In this document: positions 1 to 11,131 of the stretch, piece after piece | Position numbering within the stretch: position 1 is the first letter of the stretch | Layout: each line of letters starts with the position of its first letter | Assembly: GCA_023897205.1 (NCBI GenBank) | Contig: JAHWDD010000009.1 | Coordinates: 1,736,001 to 1,800,000, forward strand | Direction of reading: 5' to 3' | Source: Exophiala sp. HKRS030 | Lineage: Eukaryota; Ascomycota; Eurotiomycetes; Chaetothyriales; Herpotrichiellaceae | Length of the DNA: 64,000 nucleotides | Program-made: the position numbers and the translations under genes | The notes under the pieces: model-generated | Told to the model about the DNA's origin: nothing | Database searches by the model: none | The model's input: the letters and a program-made list of their open reading frames with translations, nothing else

Positions 1-1248
1 AGAGACTGAGTCGACGGGCTTTAAGGACAGACTCTTTCTCGCAAAATTGAAGACATCATCGTCGGGATCTTCATCTCCACGTAAGGCTGCTAGCTCAGCC
101 ATCGCTTTGACCAAAACCGAATTGATCTCTGCATCCTTGATTGCCATATCATCAACCCGACCGACTCTCCTAATAGGCCTCGTGGAAGTCTGAGCTTGCT
201 GTCGATTCATGACGCGAGCATCAGCATGAGCGATCAGGGACACTGCGAATTCTCCGTGGCCAACGAGAAGATAGTCCAAAGTTACCTTGAGCAACTGTAA
301 GACTTTCGTTCGGGGAAGGATTTCAACAAGGGCATTTTCTGAGATAGATTGATTGATCGAAAACAAGACACTCTCTAGTCGTGATGAGGTAAGTGGGTAT
401 TGAAGGGATTCGAGTTGCCGCATGTGAAGGGGCAGTAAACTCATCGCCGGGTCGTCAGAGCCTTTGATAGTATCCGCCGCGGACGCTACACGAGAACGCA
501 ACTGGTCCAGAGCGCTTCCAATAGACAATAGTACATTGGCTCCGGCAGGACTGAGCAACTTTGGTGCTAGTGAATGGTCGAGCAGGAATGTGTCCATTGT
601 TGATGAAGGGCGTGAATTCTTCTTGATGCAGAAGTCATCGGCACCAGAAGTTGGAAGCTTTCCATACAGTATCCAGAATGAAACTGCCCTCATCCAGGCT
701 TTATGAGCCACTGTCAGAAGACCAATAGCCATTTCTTCAATATCCGAATAACCAGTATGAGTTTCTCGTTCCAAGAAATTTAGAATGCTAGCGGCGGTAG
801 ACTGCTTTTCGAGCACCTTGTTGTCGCTAGGATCTAATTGTTTGGCTAACGACGACAGCCATTCCATGCGTCGCATCCATGGTGCAAATTCCGATACTAG
901 TGTGCTAAGAGGCACTATATCATATGCACCTACATACCCAGCGTCCTTATTGAGGATAGATGTTTCAACTTGCACAATAGTATCCACGAACTTTCCAAGG
1001 TGAAAGTCAGCTATTGAGGAGCTTACAGCTCGACAGACCATTGAGCGATGCTTCCTCGAGACTCTTGCAGTAGCACTCTTGATCTGTACGTGTAACTCGT
1101 GTAGACGGGCAAGGGTTTGAAGCATCTCATGTTCTGGCGGCGACACATATTGGTTCATATCACCTCCCTCCTCTTGCCTCGATTGGCCTGGTTGTGTCCA
1201 GACGGGCGATCGGACGCCCGATAATGATAGGAGGATTTCATGTAACAT
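1..1248 (-). CDS. GCP4: Gamma-tubulin complex component 4 (GCP4), N-terminal 416 residues, partial
   Basis: This is one uninterrupted frame of 416 codons from an ATG at 1248 to the left edge, so the 3' end is missing. The first residues, MLHEILLSLSG, match the usual start of GCP4 proteins. Further in, an AHKAWMRAVSFWILYGKL segment followed by acidic DDF and a lysine pair is the conserved element of the Spc97/Spc98 (GRIP1) domain. An in-frame TGA lies upstream (about 1309-1311) with no other ATG between, which fixes the start. GCP4 belongs to the gamma-tubulin ring complex, which nucleates microtubules at spindle pole bodies. In filamentous fungi GCP4, 5 and 6 homologues associate with the core small complex. 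The acidic stretch near the edge (EDPDDD) fits a linker. The family and start are clear; what lies beyond the edge is unknown. Confidence 0.88.
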   Translation of the reverse strand, partial: MLHEILLSLSGVRSPVWTQPGQSRQEEGGDMNQYVSPPEHEMLQTLARLHELHVQIKSATARVSRKHRSMVCRAVSSSIADFHLGKFVDTIVQVETSILNKDAGYVGAYDIVPLSTLVSEFAPWMRRMEWLSSLAKQLDPSDNKVLEKQSTAASILNFLERETHTGYSDIEEMAIGLLTVAHKAWMRAVSFWILYGKLPTSGADDFCIKKNSRPSSTMDTFLLDHSLAPKLLSPAGANVLLSIGSALDQLRSRVASAADTIKGSDDPAMSLLPLHMRQLESLQYPLTSSRLESVLFSINQSISENALVEILPRTKVLQLLKVTLDYLLVGHGEFAVSLIAHADARVMNRQQAQTSTRPIRRVGRVDDMAIKDAEINSVLVKAMAELAALRGDEDPDDDVFNFARKSLSLKPVDSVS

Positions 1249-2162
1249 CTTGAAGGCTTTCCTGTTGCTGGTTGGAGACGAAGACGAGGGGGAGGGTCGT
1301 GAGCAATGTCAAAAGAATGTTCAAGGTCGGGTTGTGATTGACACCAGAGTACTATTCGGCCGATGAGTTCGAAGCGACACATTGAGAGGATGAGCGACCA
1401 TAGTGGGATATGCAAATCGGGGCGGTCAACGCGTGCAATCGAGTAGAATGCGGACGCGGTATGTCCAATGTGAACGGTGGCACCAGACCGTATTTGTGGA
1501 AGGGAGATGTCTGGTCTAATACATGGTGCAGGATCGACTCGAGGAGGGGTTATACAGCGAAGACTGTTATAGGGAATACTTCTTTCATTAGAACTGTTTG
1601 AACTTGACTTGCCTACACGCGACTGCAACGAGCACTTTATCTTTCATTATCCGATACGCTGTAATTGGCATAGTGTCATCGCTCCACTAATGAATGTTTC
1701 AAGCAAGCCTGCCGAGCGCTATTGCCGCCCTATTGCATCACCAATAGCTTAGGTAAGATAAGGTACTGAGAACCCAGTGAAGGTGGCAGGCGCAGGCGTA
1801 GGCGCAGGCACAGGCACAGACGGACTTGCTTGACTTCGCGAATCTTCTTGACAAGACACCACCTTACAAACTGTTTGCCTGCACTCTCGTGCCTTTTCTA
1901 ATCAGCGTTTGCTCAAAGGTTTTTGTTCTGTCATTCTTTCCAACACTCTCACCACCTCACCAACAACGCTCTGACTCCCTCCAGTCTCGTTCTTTTCTGA
2001 AGTGGCCATTGCTCTTCGGATCAAACCTACCGTAGTCCGGGTCTTGCTTGAGGCAAGGCCACTGTCACCATTACTCCTCACGCCGAAATTCCGATAGCTA
2101 TAAAGGCCGGTAGCAAGAGAAAGGCTTCTACAGAAGATCTCTCCCGGCCAGAGAAAAAGATT
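1249..2162. other. Intergenic region between GCP4 and UBA1 (divergent)
   Basis: This holds the 5' sides of two divergent genes and no convincing gene. A GGCAGG/GCGCAG/GCACAG hexamer-like repeat lies at 1786-1820. No ATG occurs between about 1695 and 2163. The last 111 bases (2052-2162) are open in frame with UBA1; see findings. Confidence 0.7.
1786..1820. repeat. Short hexamer-type tandem repeat (GCAGGC-like)
   Basis: About six imperfect copies of a 6-base unit (GGCAGG, CGCAGG, CGTAGG, CGCAGG, CACAGG, CACAG) lie upstream of the E1 gene. It is simple-sequence DNA and no function can be assigned. Confidence 0.7.
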
Positions 2163-5100
2163 ATGACAGACACTGTGATGGAAGTCGACAACCCTGGGGC
2201 TGCTATTTCGCAGCTCCAGTCGGGTGAGATTGACGAATCACTCTATAGCAGACAACTTTACGTACTCGGACACGAGGCTATGAAACGCATGGGCTCTTCC
2301 AATGTTCTCATTGTTGGTCTAAAAGGTCTGGGTGTTGAGATTGCAAAGAACATTGCACTTGCTGGTGTCAAGTCGCTCACTCTTTTCGACCCCAACCCGG
2401 TAGCGATTGCCGACCTATCTTCCCAGTTTTTCTTGCGCACAGAAGACGTTGGCAAACCCCGAGCCGACGTTACTGCTCCGCGGGTGGCAGAGTTGAACTC
2501 CTACACCCCTGTCTCAGTCCATCAATCAAACTCCTTGACGGAAGATCTCGAGCAACTCAAGAAATATCAGGCCATTGTGCTGACGACCATATCTCTCAAA
2601 GATCAACTGGTCATTGGAGACTTCTGCCACAAAAATGGGATCTACTTGACCGTAGCGGATACCTTTGGTTTGTTTGGATACATTTTCAACGACTTTGGAA
2701 AGAACTTCACTGTTGGCGACGTCACAGGCGAGAATCCAATCAGTGGCATCATTGCAGACATCGATGAAACTGGCCTAGTTTCTGCGCTCGACGAAACACG
2801 TCATGGTCTGGAAGACGGTGACTATGTTGAGTTCGCTGAGATCAAGGGCCTCGAGGCGTTGAATGGTGCTGCCCCTCGCAAGATCACGGTCAAGGGCCCG
2901 TATTCCTTCTCGATTGGAGATATCTCGGGATTGGGCAAATATGAAGGAGGTGGTCTCTTTGCTCAAGTCAAGATGCCAAAAGTGCTTCAATTTGAATCAC
3001 TTTCTGAACAGATCAAGAAACCCGAATCCTTGATTTCTGATTTTGCCAAGTTTGACCGTCCTGCACAACTCCATATTGGTATCCAAGCTCTCCACGCCTT
3101 TGCTGAAAGTCACAAGGGCTCTCTTCCGAGACCACACAATGATGAAGATGCAAAAGAAGTTCTTGAAATGACAAAAAAACTAGCAAAGGACAGCGGCGAA
3201 GAAATCGAAATCAGCGACAAATTAATCACAGAACTCAGTTACCAAGCACAAGGTGATATAAGTCCTATGGCAGCGTTCTTTGGAGGTCTTACAGCACAAG
3301 AAGTTCTCAAAGCGGTCTCCGGCAAATTCACTCCTGTCAAACAGTGGCTCTATTTCGATGCTCTCGAATCGCTTCCCACATCAGTAGGGCGCAGCGAAGA
3401 GTTGTGCAAGCCTGTCGGATCGCGATACGATGGGCAAATTGCTGTCTTTGGCAAAGAATATCAAGAAAAGATCTCCAATGTCAGAAACTTCCTTGTGGGC
3501 GCCGGCGCCATTGGTTGTGAGATGTTGAAGAACTATGCTATGATCGGCCTCGGAACTGGTCCTAACGGCCAAATCACAGTCACCGACAATGATTCGATCG
3601 AAAAAAGCAATCTCAATCGCCAGTTCCTGTTCCGACCCAAGGATGTTGGGAGACAGAAGAGTGAATGTGCCGCTGCAGCGGTCCAAGTCATGAACCCAGA
3701 CCTCAAGGGAAAGATCACTCATATGACCGACAGAATTGGACCGGACAGCGAAGACATCTTCAACGAACAATTCTGGAATGGACTTGACATCGTTACCAAT
3801 GCTCTGGACAATGTTGAAGCCCGCACATACGTCGATCGTCGTTGTGTCTTCTTCATGAAGCCTCTCCTTGAGAGCGGTACTCTGGGCACGAAAGGTAACA
3901 CGCAGGTCATTCTGCCTCGCCTTACTGAATCTTACTCAAGCTCTCAAGATCCACCAGAGCAGTCATTTCCGATGTGCACGCTTCGCAGCTTCCCCAACAA
4001 GATTGAGCACACCATTGCCTGGGCTCGAGACTTGTTCCAGTCATACTTTGTGGGACCTCCAGAAACGGTGAACTTGTACATCACACAACCAGATTACATC
4101 GAAACTACATTGAAGCAGCAAGGCAACGAAAAGATGATCCTGGAGAGTCTCCGTGACTACATGGTCACCGAAAAGCCAAGTGACTTCAACGACTGCATCG
4201 CATGGGCTCGGATGAAGTTCCAGAAGGAATATCACAATGCCATTGCACAGCTGTTGTACAATTTCCCCAAAGACTCCAAAACATCGACAGGTGCTGATTT
4301 CTGGTCTGGCCCGAAACGTGCCCCTACTCCCTTGGAGTTTGACCCCTACGACACCACTCATATGGGCTTTGTGGTGGCCGCTGCCGCTCTTCATGCTTAC
4401 AACTATGGTATCGAAGTACCCAAGATCTCACATGAAGACTATGTCAAGGTCCTTGGCAGCATGATCATCCCAGAGTTCAAACCCGATGCAAATGTCAAGA
4501 TTCAGGCAGATGAGAAAGAACCCGATCCAAACGCCAATCAGCCTAGTTTTGCTGATGACGCTGACGAACTCAACAAGATTATTGCTGAGCTGCCATCCCC
4601 GGCAATCATCCCAACTTTCCGCCTTAATGTTGTGGAGTTTGAGAAAGATGATGATAGCAATCACCATATCGATTTCATCACGGCTGCCAGCAATCTTCGA
4701 GCCATGAACTACAGCATCCCAGTTGCCGATCGCCACAAGACCAAGTTTATCGCAGGCAAGATCATCCCTGCTATCGCCACAACAACCGCTCTGGTCACAG
4801 GACTTGTCATTCTCGAGTTGTACAAGATCATCGATGGTAAGACGGATCTTGAGCAGTACAAGAATGGCTTTGTCAACCTTGCATTGCCGTTCTTTGGTTT
4901 CAGTGAGCCCATTGCAAGCCCAAAGGGTACATACCAAGGCAAGGATGGCGAAGTCACGGTTGACAAGCTATGGGACCGCTTCGAGATTGATGACATTACT
5001 TTGACGGAGTTCCTGGCGCACTTCGACTCTCAGGGATTGAGCGTCACCATGGTCAGTTCTGGTGTAAGCCTACTGTATGCCAGCTTCTACCCGCCAAACA

Positions 5101-5264
5101 AGACCAAGGACCGTATGCCATTGAAGATGAGCAAATTGTTGGAGACCATCAGCAAGAAGCCCATTCCGAATCATCAGAAGAACATCATTTTCGAGATCAC
5201 AGCAGAGGATAAGACCGAGGAAGATGTCGAGATCCCTTATGTCATGGTCAAGTACAGAAAGTAG
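2163..5264 (+). CDS. UBA1: Ubiquitin-activating enzyme E1 (Uba1)
   Basis: A single exon encodes 1033 residues, the normal length for Uba1. The enzyme adenylates ubiquitin with ATP, takes it on a cysteine as a thioester and passes it to E2 enzymes. It acts in the cytosol and nucleus at the head of the ubiquitin pathway. The inactive adenylation domain begins with [12 protein letters not shown]. The active adenylation domain has the ATP-binding GAGAIGCE loop near residue 446 followed by [16 protein letters not shown]. The catalytic cysteine lies in [11 protein letters not shown] at residue 605. A ubiquitin-fold domain closes the protein (about 930-1033). The reading frame stays open for 37 codons upstream of the ATG without another ATG, and that stretch carries a basic KRK cluster; the true N-terminus could be longer. 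The family call is certain; the start is not. Confidence 0.97.
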   Translation: MTDTVMEVDNPGAAISQLQSGEIDESLYSRQLYVLGHEAMKRMGSSNVLIVGLKGLGVEIAKNIALAGVKSLTLFDPNPVAIADLSSQFFLRTEDVGKPRADVTAPRVAELNSYTPVSVHQSNSLTEDLEQLKKYQAIVLTTISLKDQLVIGDFCHKNGIYLTVADTFGLFGYIFNDFGKNFTVGDVTGENPISGIIADIDETGLVSALDETRHGLEDGDYVEFAEIKGLEALNGAAPRKITVKGPYSFSIGDISGLGKYEGGGLFAQVKMPKVLQFESLSEQIKKPESLISDFAKFDRPAQLHIGIQALHAFAESHKGSLPRPHNDEDAKEVLEMTKKLAKDSGEEIEISDKLITELSYQAQGDISPMAAFFGGLTAQEVLKAVSGKFTPVKQWLYFDALESLPTSVGRSEELCKPVGSRYDGQIAVFGKEYQEKISNVRNFLVGAGAIGCEMLKNYAMIGLGTGPNGQITVTDNDSIEKSNLNRQFLFRPKDVGRQKSECAAAAVQVMNPDLKGKITHMTDRIGPDSEDIFNEQFWNGLDIVTNALDNVEARTYVDRRCVFFMKPLLESGTLGTKGNTQVILPRLTESYSSSQDPPEQSFPMCTLRSFPNKIEHTIAWARDLFQSYFVGPPETVNLYITQPDYIETTLKQQGNEKMILESLRDYMVTEKPSDFNDCIAWARMKFQKEYHNAIAQLLYNFPKDSKTSTGADFWSGPKRAPTPLEFDPYDTTHMGFVVAAAALHAYNYGIEVPKISHEDYVKVLGSMIIPEFKPDANVKIQADEKEPDPNANQPSFADDADELNKIIAELPSPAIIPTFRLNVVEFEKDDDSNHHIDFITAASNLRAMNYSIPVADRHKTKFIAGKIIPAIATTTALVTGLVILELYKIIDGKTDLEQYKNGFVNLALPFFGFSEPIASPKGTYQGKDGEVTVDKLWDRFEIDDITLTEFLAHFDSQGLSVTMVSSGVSLLYASFYPPNKTKDRMPLKMSKLLETISKKPIPNHQKNIIFEITAEDKTEEDVEIPYVMVKYRK

Positions 5265-5808
5265 ACGGCGTAAGGAAAAGCCAAAGGCGAGCCTCAGCTG
5301 CACGCAGCTTTCCAGGTGTGACTGGAATCATGGAGTGAGTGTAACAAGACTAACATGGATAAGGGTTGCTGCGGGCTTGTTCTCCTCACTCAGCATCATT
5401 GATCGCAAAGTCATAGAGCAAAAGATAGGTATTCATCCAACATGAAGAATTTCTGATTCCTGCAGTGTTTTGAATACTTCGTATCAAATAGGCAAGTCGA
5501 GATTACTGCATCTTCACCTAAGTAGTCATGATGGCATGGTTAGTCATCAGCACATTACGATGACGGATTTCGTCATGATTGAATGATTGGTTCTGGACAG
5601 TTGATGCACTCAGCACACATTATGTTATTAAAACTTTACCTATTATTGAATCATCGGCACCATTTCCGCGCATTTGCTCCTTGCAGGTTGTGACATCTAC
5701 ATAAAAGCTGCTAATGTTATCGTTTCTCGTGGAGTCAGATACAGAGTGATATAACAGAGTAGAGCTTAGCTTGTCGCAGAGAAAACGTCGTCGAGGGGAT
5801 ATCGTCCC
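5265..5808. other. Intergenic, UBA1 3' side and GST promoter
   Basis: AT-richer spacer between two plus-strand genes. No gene, RNA or repeat is recognised in it. Confidence 0.6.
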
Positions 5809-7290
5809 ATGTCCAACATCCTTGCACGTCTCCGTCAACAAGTACACCACCTGGTTAACAATTCGATTACACCTACACCACCACCACTCCAAATACTCGC
5901 TAGACCAGCGAGATCATTCTCAGCCATGTCGGTACGCAGTAACCCTTTTTCCCTCGTGTCCATCGGCGTCCTTTTCCTTTCTGCCGTTGTCGTACTCTGG
6001 CTGAATCATTCCACGCAGGACACCAGAGCCGCCACGATCACAGACTGGGTCAAGCCCGGCGACAAGTCCGGAGAGTTCAAGCGACAGCAATCGTCCTTCC
6101 GGAGCTGGATATCCAAAGACCCCAACTCGGAGTTCCCGGCCGAGAAGGGGAGGTATCATTTATACGTCTCTTATGCTTGTCCTTGGGGTACGACGATGAA
6201 ATCCTCCGCTGTTTTGCTAAAACCAAAAACGAAATCTTCTGTTCAGTGTTGCTAACGTGTGACATCTGGAAAACTAGCTCACAGAACGCTCATCGTACGC
6301 AAACTCAAAGGCCTCGAAGACATTATAGGCTTCACCAGCGTTCATTGGCACCTGGAAGAGAAAGGTAGGTACCTATTGTTGATTTCCGATCTGCGGTTTC
6401 CATGGTATTCCATCTTTATTTCGGGGGTCCTTGGCGGTCCGTTTATTTGGCTGCCTTCTTTCTCGTTCGACTTTCTGTTCGCGGTGTACTTTGGAACAAA
6501 TTCTGACAAGGCTTTGCAAAACTCAAAAGGCTGGCGGTTCGCGACCTCGGACGAAAAGATTCCCGGTGACAACACCACGCCTGACCCTCTCCATCCGGAG
6601 TTCACGCACCTGCGCGACCTCTACTTCGCCGCGGACAAGGAGTACAACGCTCGCGTCACGGTCCCGGCTCTCTGGGACAAGAAGACCAAGACCATCGTGT
6701 CCAACGAGTCCTCAGAGATCATCCGTATGCTGTACACCGAATTCGACGACCTGCTGCCGGCCGAGTTCCGCGCCCCCCAGGTCGACCTGTACCCGGCCGG
6801 ACTCGCGTCCCGGATCGAAGAGACCAACGCGTGGACGTACGACGACATCAACAACGGGGTGTATAAGTCCGGCTTCGCCACCACCCAGGAGGCGTACGAG
6901 AAGAACGTCCTGCAGCTCTTCAAGTCCCTGGACCGCGCCGAGGCCGAGCTTGCCAGGTCCAACGGTCCGTTCTACTTTGGCGACCGCGTCACGGAGGCCG
7001 ACGTCAGACTCTACACCACCATCGTCCGATTCGACCCGGTCTACGTCCAACACTTCAAGTGTAACATCAAGGACATCCGGTCCGGCTACCCCAACCTGCA
7101 CAGGTGGCTGAGGAATCTGTACTGGAATGTCCCCGCGTTCGGCGAAACCACCCAGTTTGAGCACATCAAGAAACACTACACCAAGAGCCACAAGCAGATC
7201 AACCCATTCTCCATCACTCCCGTAGGGCCCCTCCCGGATATTCTGAAGTTGGATGAGGAAGTTGCTGCAGTGGCAGCAGCAAACAGATAG
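5809..7290 (+). CDS. ECM4: ECM4/Gto-type glutathione transferase (glutathionyl-hydroquinone reductase), membrane-anchored
   Basis: Three exons, 5809-6187, 6278-6364 and 6530-7290, give 408 residues. The introns are 90 and 165 bp, GT..AG, both phase 1, with CTAAC and CTGAC branch sites. The omega/Xi-class catalytic cysteine is C124 in YACPW, and the first intron falls inside the CPWAHRT motif. The C-terminal helical domain carries AYEKNVLQLFKSLDRAE and FYFGDRVTEADVRL, as in Ecm4 and bacterial YqjG. These enzymes reduce glutathionyl-hydroquinones and related conjugates with glutathione. An oddity is the N-terminus, which has a presequence-like stretch and a hydrophobic segment (about residues 44-65, IGVLFLSAVVVLW) that soluble relatives lack. 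An internal ATG at 5926 would start just before this segment. Membrane anchoring or organelle import is inferred. Confidence 0.9.
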
Positions 7291-7533
7291 AGCGTTCTAT
7301 AAAAACCTCATAAGTGCATTGCGTGTCGAATGAACTTTTCAGTATCTTAGGTTGATGGTTGCATTGGCATGTATTTGACGGATTAGGAGGTATTGATACA
7401 AAAACAAACTCTGGTTTTTCCAATCGTGCCACTTTTCCTTCCTCCCACTCCTTTGCCCGTTGTTCTCCTTTCTAGTCCAAAGCTATGCTCATCAGAGGCC
7501 GTATGCCAGAAACCAGCCATATCAACTACAAGT

Positions 7534-8388
7534 TCATGTTGTAGCAGCAACTCCACCAGCATTCCCCAGACTTGCAGCCGCCTCATGCAGGGTTCCAATG
7601 GGTATTTCGAGTCTTCTCTTCAACCATTCGATTTGCGCGATTGCTGACACAATCATTCGATCGAATTCGTCCCACTCCATGTCTTCTTTCCAGACTTCGA
7701 GGCTTCCGCTGGTGAGGTTCTGGGTCAGTGAAATGGTGCACACGGGCCGCTTCAATTGATCAAAACACTCAATGCCGGCTTTGCTTCGCTTTGGACCTTC
7801 TCTCACCGTCCACTGGAATGCTCTGATGTTGGTGGTGGGGAAGTGGGCTTTGTACGTGGTAATCCTGTCCTCGGAGAAGACGAGATTGATCTTGCTTGAG
7901 AAACTGTGAAAATTGACCGTGGCCAACTGGTAGTCCTTTGGTGCAAACGAGACCAGTATGTCGGGCTTGGAGAATGCGAAAGGTCGCTTGTACGAAGCAA
8001 CATAGAGAGGTGCGGTGGCGCCCAAGGGTGTCAGGGAGCTGGCATGTTTTGCATATGAGAAGATGAGTGTGTAAGGACCCCCTGATGAGGGCTCGTTGGA
8101 ATGGCTTCCACTCAGCTGACGCACGCTACTTCTCGCCTCGTTGAGTGAGGTGCTGACGCCGCCTGGAGACTGCTAGTCTACATTTGGTCCTTGTCTGTCG
8201 TTTCCACCATGAGGAGTGTTGTTACCCGTGTGGTAGGACGGGGGTTGCGTAGAGCCGTGGGGAAGTTGGATCGAGTAGTCCGAGGGAAGATGGAGAGGCG
8301 CAGGTGGACGAGTCAATGGGGATCTTGTAGTATCGGCTTCTTGAGGCCTCGGAGGTCCGGGGTCGTCTCCCTGCGACTCGAAAGGCAT
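7534..8388 (-). CDS. Conserved-looking fungal protein of unknown function
   Basis: I do not recognise this gene. Two exons, 8388-8226 and 8162-7534, give 263 residues. The 63-bp intron (GTAACA..CCAG) is inferred because the frame otherwise hits a TAG at about 8175 and resumes in the same frame. The first 60 residues are rich in proline, serine and threonine. The rest looks like a compact beta-rich domain with YVASYKRPFAFSKPDILVSF and NLVFSEDRITTYKAHFP segments. It recalls tubby/LURP-one-like fungal proteins, but that is only an impression. The gene converges on the GST gene, with stops 243 bp apart. It has no signal peptide or membrane segment. Confidence 0.62.
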
Positions 8389-9982
8389 GATGATGATAAT
8401 AATGACACCGACGGCGACGATTAAGGATAAAGATGTTGAAGGGAACCCGGGCCTACAACCGAAAAAGAGCCACCGAGGGTGTGAAGCTGCCTTTGATAAT
8501 TGTGCTGTGTATCAGTTTGAACAGGTTATGAATGGATGGGCTAGATTAGCAGTACAGCACAGATACAATACAAAATGAAAAGTAATATTAATTCTCAAGG
8601 ACACCTTCATCTTGTTTTGAAGTGATCGTTCCTTCTCGAGGTTCTACACCCTGACTTCTCGTATTCAATGGGGTGGAGCATTCCAGAGGCTCCTATTCAC
8701 TGCCTGGTAATTCTATACTACATATGTTTATTCCAGTGAAATTACTTCCAACAAAGGACCGCCTTGATGGCCACTAATAAGACTCACCGCGTCGTATTGC
8801 GACTTTGGTCTAATTGGTTTGGAGGTTGGGCTTATCCTTGGAAACCAGCTGCTTAGTGGATTAAACTGGGAGTCTTCGGTGGTTTCCATGACTACTGTAG
8901 CATCTCTATACAAAGGAGGTGTGAAAGGTCATAGTCGGGATAAGTAATAGAAGAGCCGCGGGGTTCGAACTTCCAAACTTTTTGTTTCTCGAGATATATT
9001 TTTGTTTTATTTTTCCGCTGTTGGTGAAGAAAAGGCACGGCGGCTGTTCACTGATGGCTTCGGAAGGTCTTCAAGCAAAAGCAATTCAATGGCGAACAAG
9101 TCACAAGATCATCAGAATGGACGCCATCAGTAGAAAGTTGTAAGGAGGTGAAAAGTAAGATTTAGGACTGGTACTCGATTCTTGATTACAGGACATGTCC
9201 AACATAATCTTCTTTTTCAGATCGCAATCGCATCCAGGGGTGTTCGTTTGTCCACCCTGACTCGATGGATAAAGACTATCAGACCATTCCATCATACCCA
9301 AATCATATGAGCATCATCCTCTGCTCCATTGATCCAAAAAGCTAAATTCCAGGTCATGTTTGGCCAGCTCAATTCTCTTGTTGTTCACGCAGCTATGCGT
9401 CACTTGGTGGACTAAGGTCATGGCAGTTGTGACCAACAGTCGTTGTCTGAGTGCAGGTTCCATCTGGCCAAATGTGTAGTCAGAGACTTTCGTGACTTGA
9501 CTTGGATAGCCTGGGTCTCCATATGCTTCCAAACATCTCTCTTTCTTGGATGATGTCCGTTTCTCGAACTCAAAGCGCATGCATGCATGCATTCTGGCAT
9601 CTGCACACTCACAATTTTCAACTTACACATTGGACACCATGGGCATGATCTTGGTCTGGAAGCAACAGAGCGAAAAGATCAAATCCATTGTTGAACACTC
9701 CGACATGTTACATGTTGTGGTCAATAAATGGGTTCACGTATTCGCTTAATTGTCATGTTGTCGTCCTCCAGGACAAGGACAGTCCCAGCAATTGATGTGA
9801 GGTGCATTTACATACGTCATTTGAAAGATTAGATAAGCTGCCGATCGGCCAAACATTTTTTTGTTCGCCAACGCAGCCTCAACCGCGCAGTCTGTTACAT
9901 TATCCACGCACATGTGAAATCTTGCGCTGTGATGCCCTCGAGAGATCCCTGACAGCATCCACTCATTGTTATCTTGGACAAG
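8389..9982. other. Intergenic region between two divergent genes
   Basis: 1.6 kb without a supportable gene; all open frames are short and unlike coding sequence. A GGTTCGAA box at 8962-8969 resembles a tRNA B box, but no cloverleaf can be folded. Confidence 0.6.
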
Positions 9983-11131
9983 ATGAAGCTCGATACAAAA
10001 TCTCTCCGATATCTCAACCCTACCGATTGGCGCACCCTCACTGCCGTTGAAACTGGCAGCCGCAACCACGAAGTAGTTCCCACGCCTCTCATCGCGAACC
10101 TGTCCAAGTCCAGTGTTGGCGATGTTCAACGAAGTATCTCACTCTTAGCGAAGGCCAATCTGATAGCAAAAGTCAAGAATGCAAAATATGACGGCTATAG
10201 ACTCACGTATGGAGGCCTAGACTATCTCGCGCTACATTCCCTGCAAAAAAGCAATGCTGCCTACAGCGTAGGAAACCAAATTGGGGTTGGGAAAGAGAGT
10301 GACATCTTTGTGGTTAGTGATGAAAAAGGTGAACAGAGAGTGCTTAAGATACACCGCCTTGGTCGGGTCAGTTTCAAAAAGGGTGTTCGGAACAAGCGAG
10401 ATTATGCCCGGACAAAGGCGCAAAAAGAAAGAGGTGCAGGCAGTTGGATGTATATGTCACGACTTGCCGCAGTCAAGGAATTTTCCTTTCTCAAGGCGCT
10501 ACACGAAGTTGGCCTCAGTGTACCGACACCACTAGGTCAAAATCGACATCAGCTGATCATGTCACTCATTGATGGATTCCCATTACGGCAGATCGAAAAG
10601 GTTCCCAACCCCGCTGGCCTGTATGCGGAACTGATGGACATGTTGATCCGACTATGCTCCTTGGGTCTCATACATGGTGACTTCAATGAGTTCAACATCT
10701 TGATCAGAGAGCAGGACGAGGAGAACGGAGAGATCAAGTTGGTCCCCGTCCTGATCGACTTCCCCCAAATGGTGAGCGTAGATCACCCAAATTCCGAATT
10801 CTATTTCAACAGAGACGTTGAATGTGTCAAGCGATTTTTTTCAAGGAGGTTTGGATTTGTTAGTACTGAAGACGGTCCATTTTTCAAGGATGCCAAGAAA
10901 CTCCTCGGGCAGGACGGAAACAGAAGACTCGATGTCGAGGTCGAGGCCTCGGGCTTTTCCAAGAAAATGGCGAAAGAGCTGGAGACGTACATGAGAGATC
11001 ATGGTATTGATGGTGATGCGAAAAACTCAGAAGCAATACACGAGGCCGACGAATCCGAAGCCAGTGCTAGCGACGACGACGATGGAAACGAAAACGAGGA
11101 TCACCACGGAGGCGCTTCCGACATGGGTTGA
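9983..11131 (+). CDS. RIO2: Atypical protein kinase/ATPase RIO2
   Basis: A single exon encodes 382 residues. RIO2 binds late pre-40S ribosomal particles and drives cytoplasmic 18S rRNA maturation through an ATPase cycle. The N-terminal winged helix (about 1-95) begins MKLDTKSLRYL, the usual Rio2 start, and runs to the YRLTYGGLDYLAL segment. The ATP-binding loop reads GVGKESDIF, and the catalytic lysine is in VLKIHRLGR. The catalytic aspartate is D233 in HGDFNEFNI. The metal-binding aspartate is D259 in LIDFPQM, followed by FNRDVECVKRFF. The tail is acidic and low in complexity (DESEASASDDDDG). The in-frame stretch before the ATG has no other ATG. The length is slightly shorter than the roughly 425 residues of budding yeast. 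Confidence 0.96.
   Translation: MKLDTKSLRYLNPTDWRTLTAVETGSRNHEVVPTPLIANLSKSSVGDVQRSISLLAKANLIAKVKNAKYDGYRLTYGGLDYLALHSLQKSNAAYSVGNQIGVGKESDIFVVSDEKGEQRVLKIHRLGRVSFKKGVRNKRDYARTKAQKERGAGSWMYMSRLAAVKEFSFLKALHEVGLSVPTPLGQNRHQLIMSLIDGFPLRQIEKVPNPAGLYAELMDMLIRLCSLGLIHGDFNEFNILIREQDEENGEIKLVPVLIDFPQMVSVDHPNSEFYFNRDVECVKRFFSRRFGFVSTEDGPFFKDAKKLLGQDGNRRLDVEVEASGFSKKMAKELETYMRDHGIDGDAKNSEAIHEADESEASASDDDDGNENEDHHGGASDMG

Noticed and set aside
1155..1628. 157-codon minus-strand frame upstream of GCP4
   Set aside because: It is in a different frame from GCP4, lacks protein-like composition and covers the GCP4 promoter and start.
5620..5892. Minus-strand 90-codon frame overlapping the GST start
   Set aside because: No family resemblance; it overlaps the promoter and first exon of a well-supported gene.
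6431..7111. 226-codon plus-strand frame over the GST exon
   Set aside because: It is rich in Ser, Arg and Thr and arises from the GC-biased third positions of the real frame.
8961..8974. tRNA-like B box (GGTTCGAAC) on the plus strand
   Set aside because: The flanking bases cannot form a T stem or an acceptor stem, and no A box lies at the right distance.
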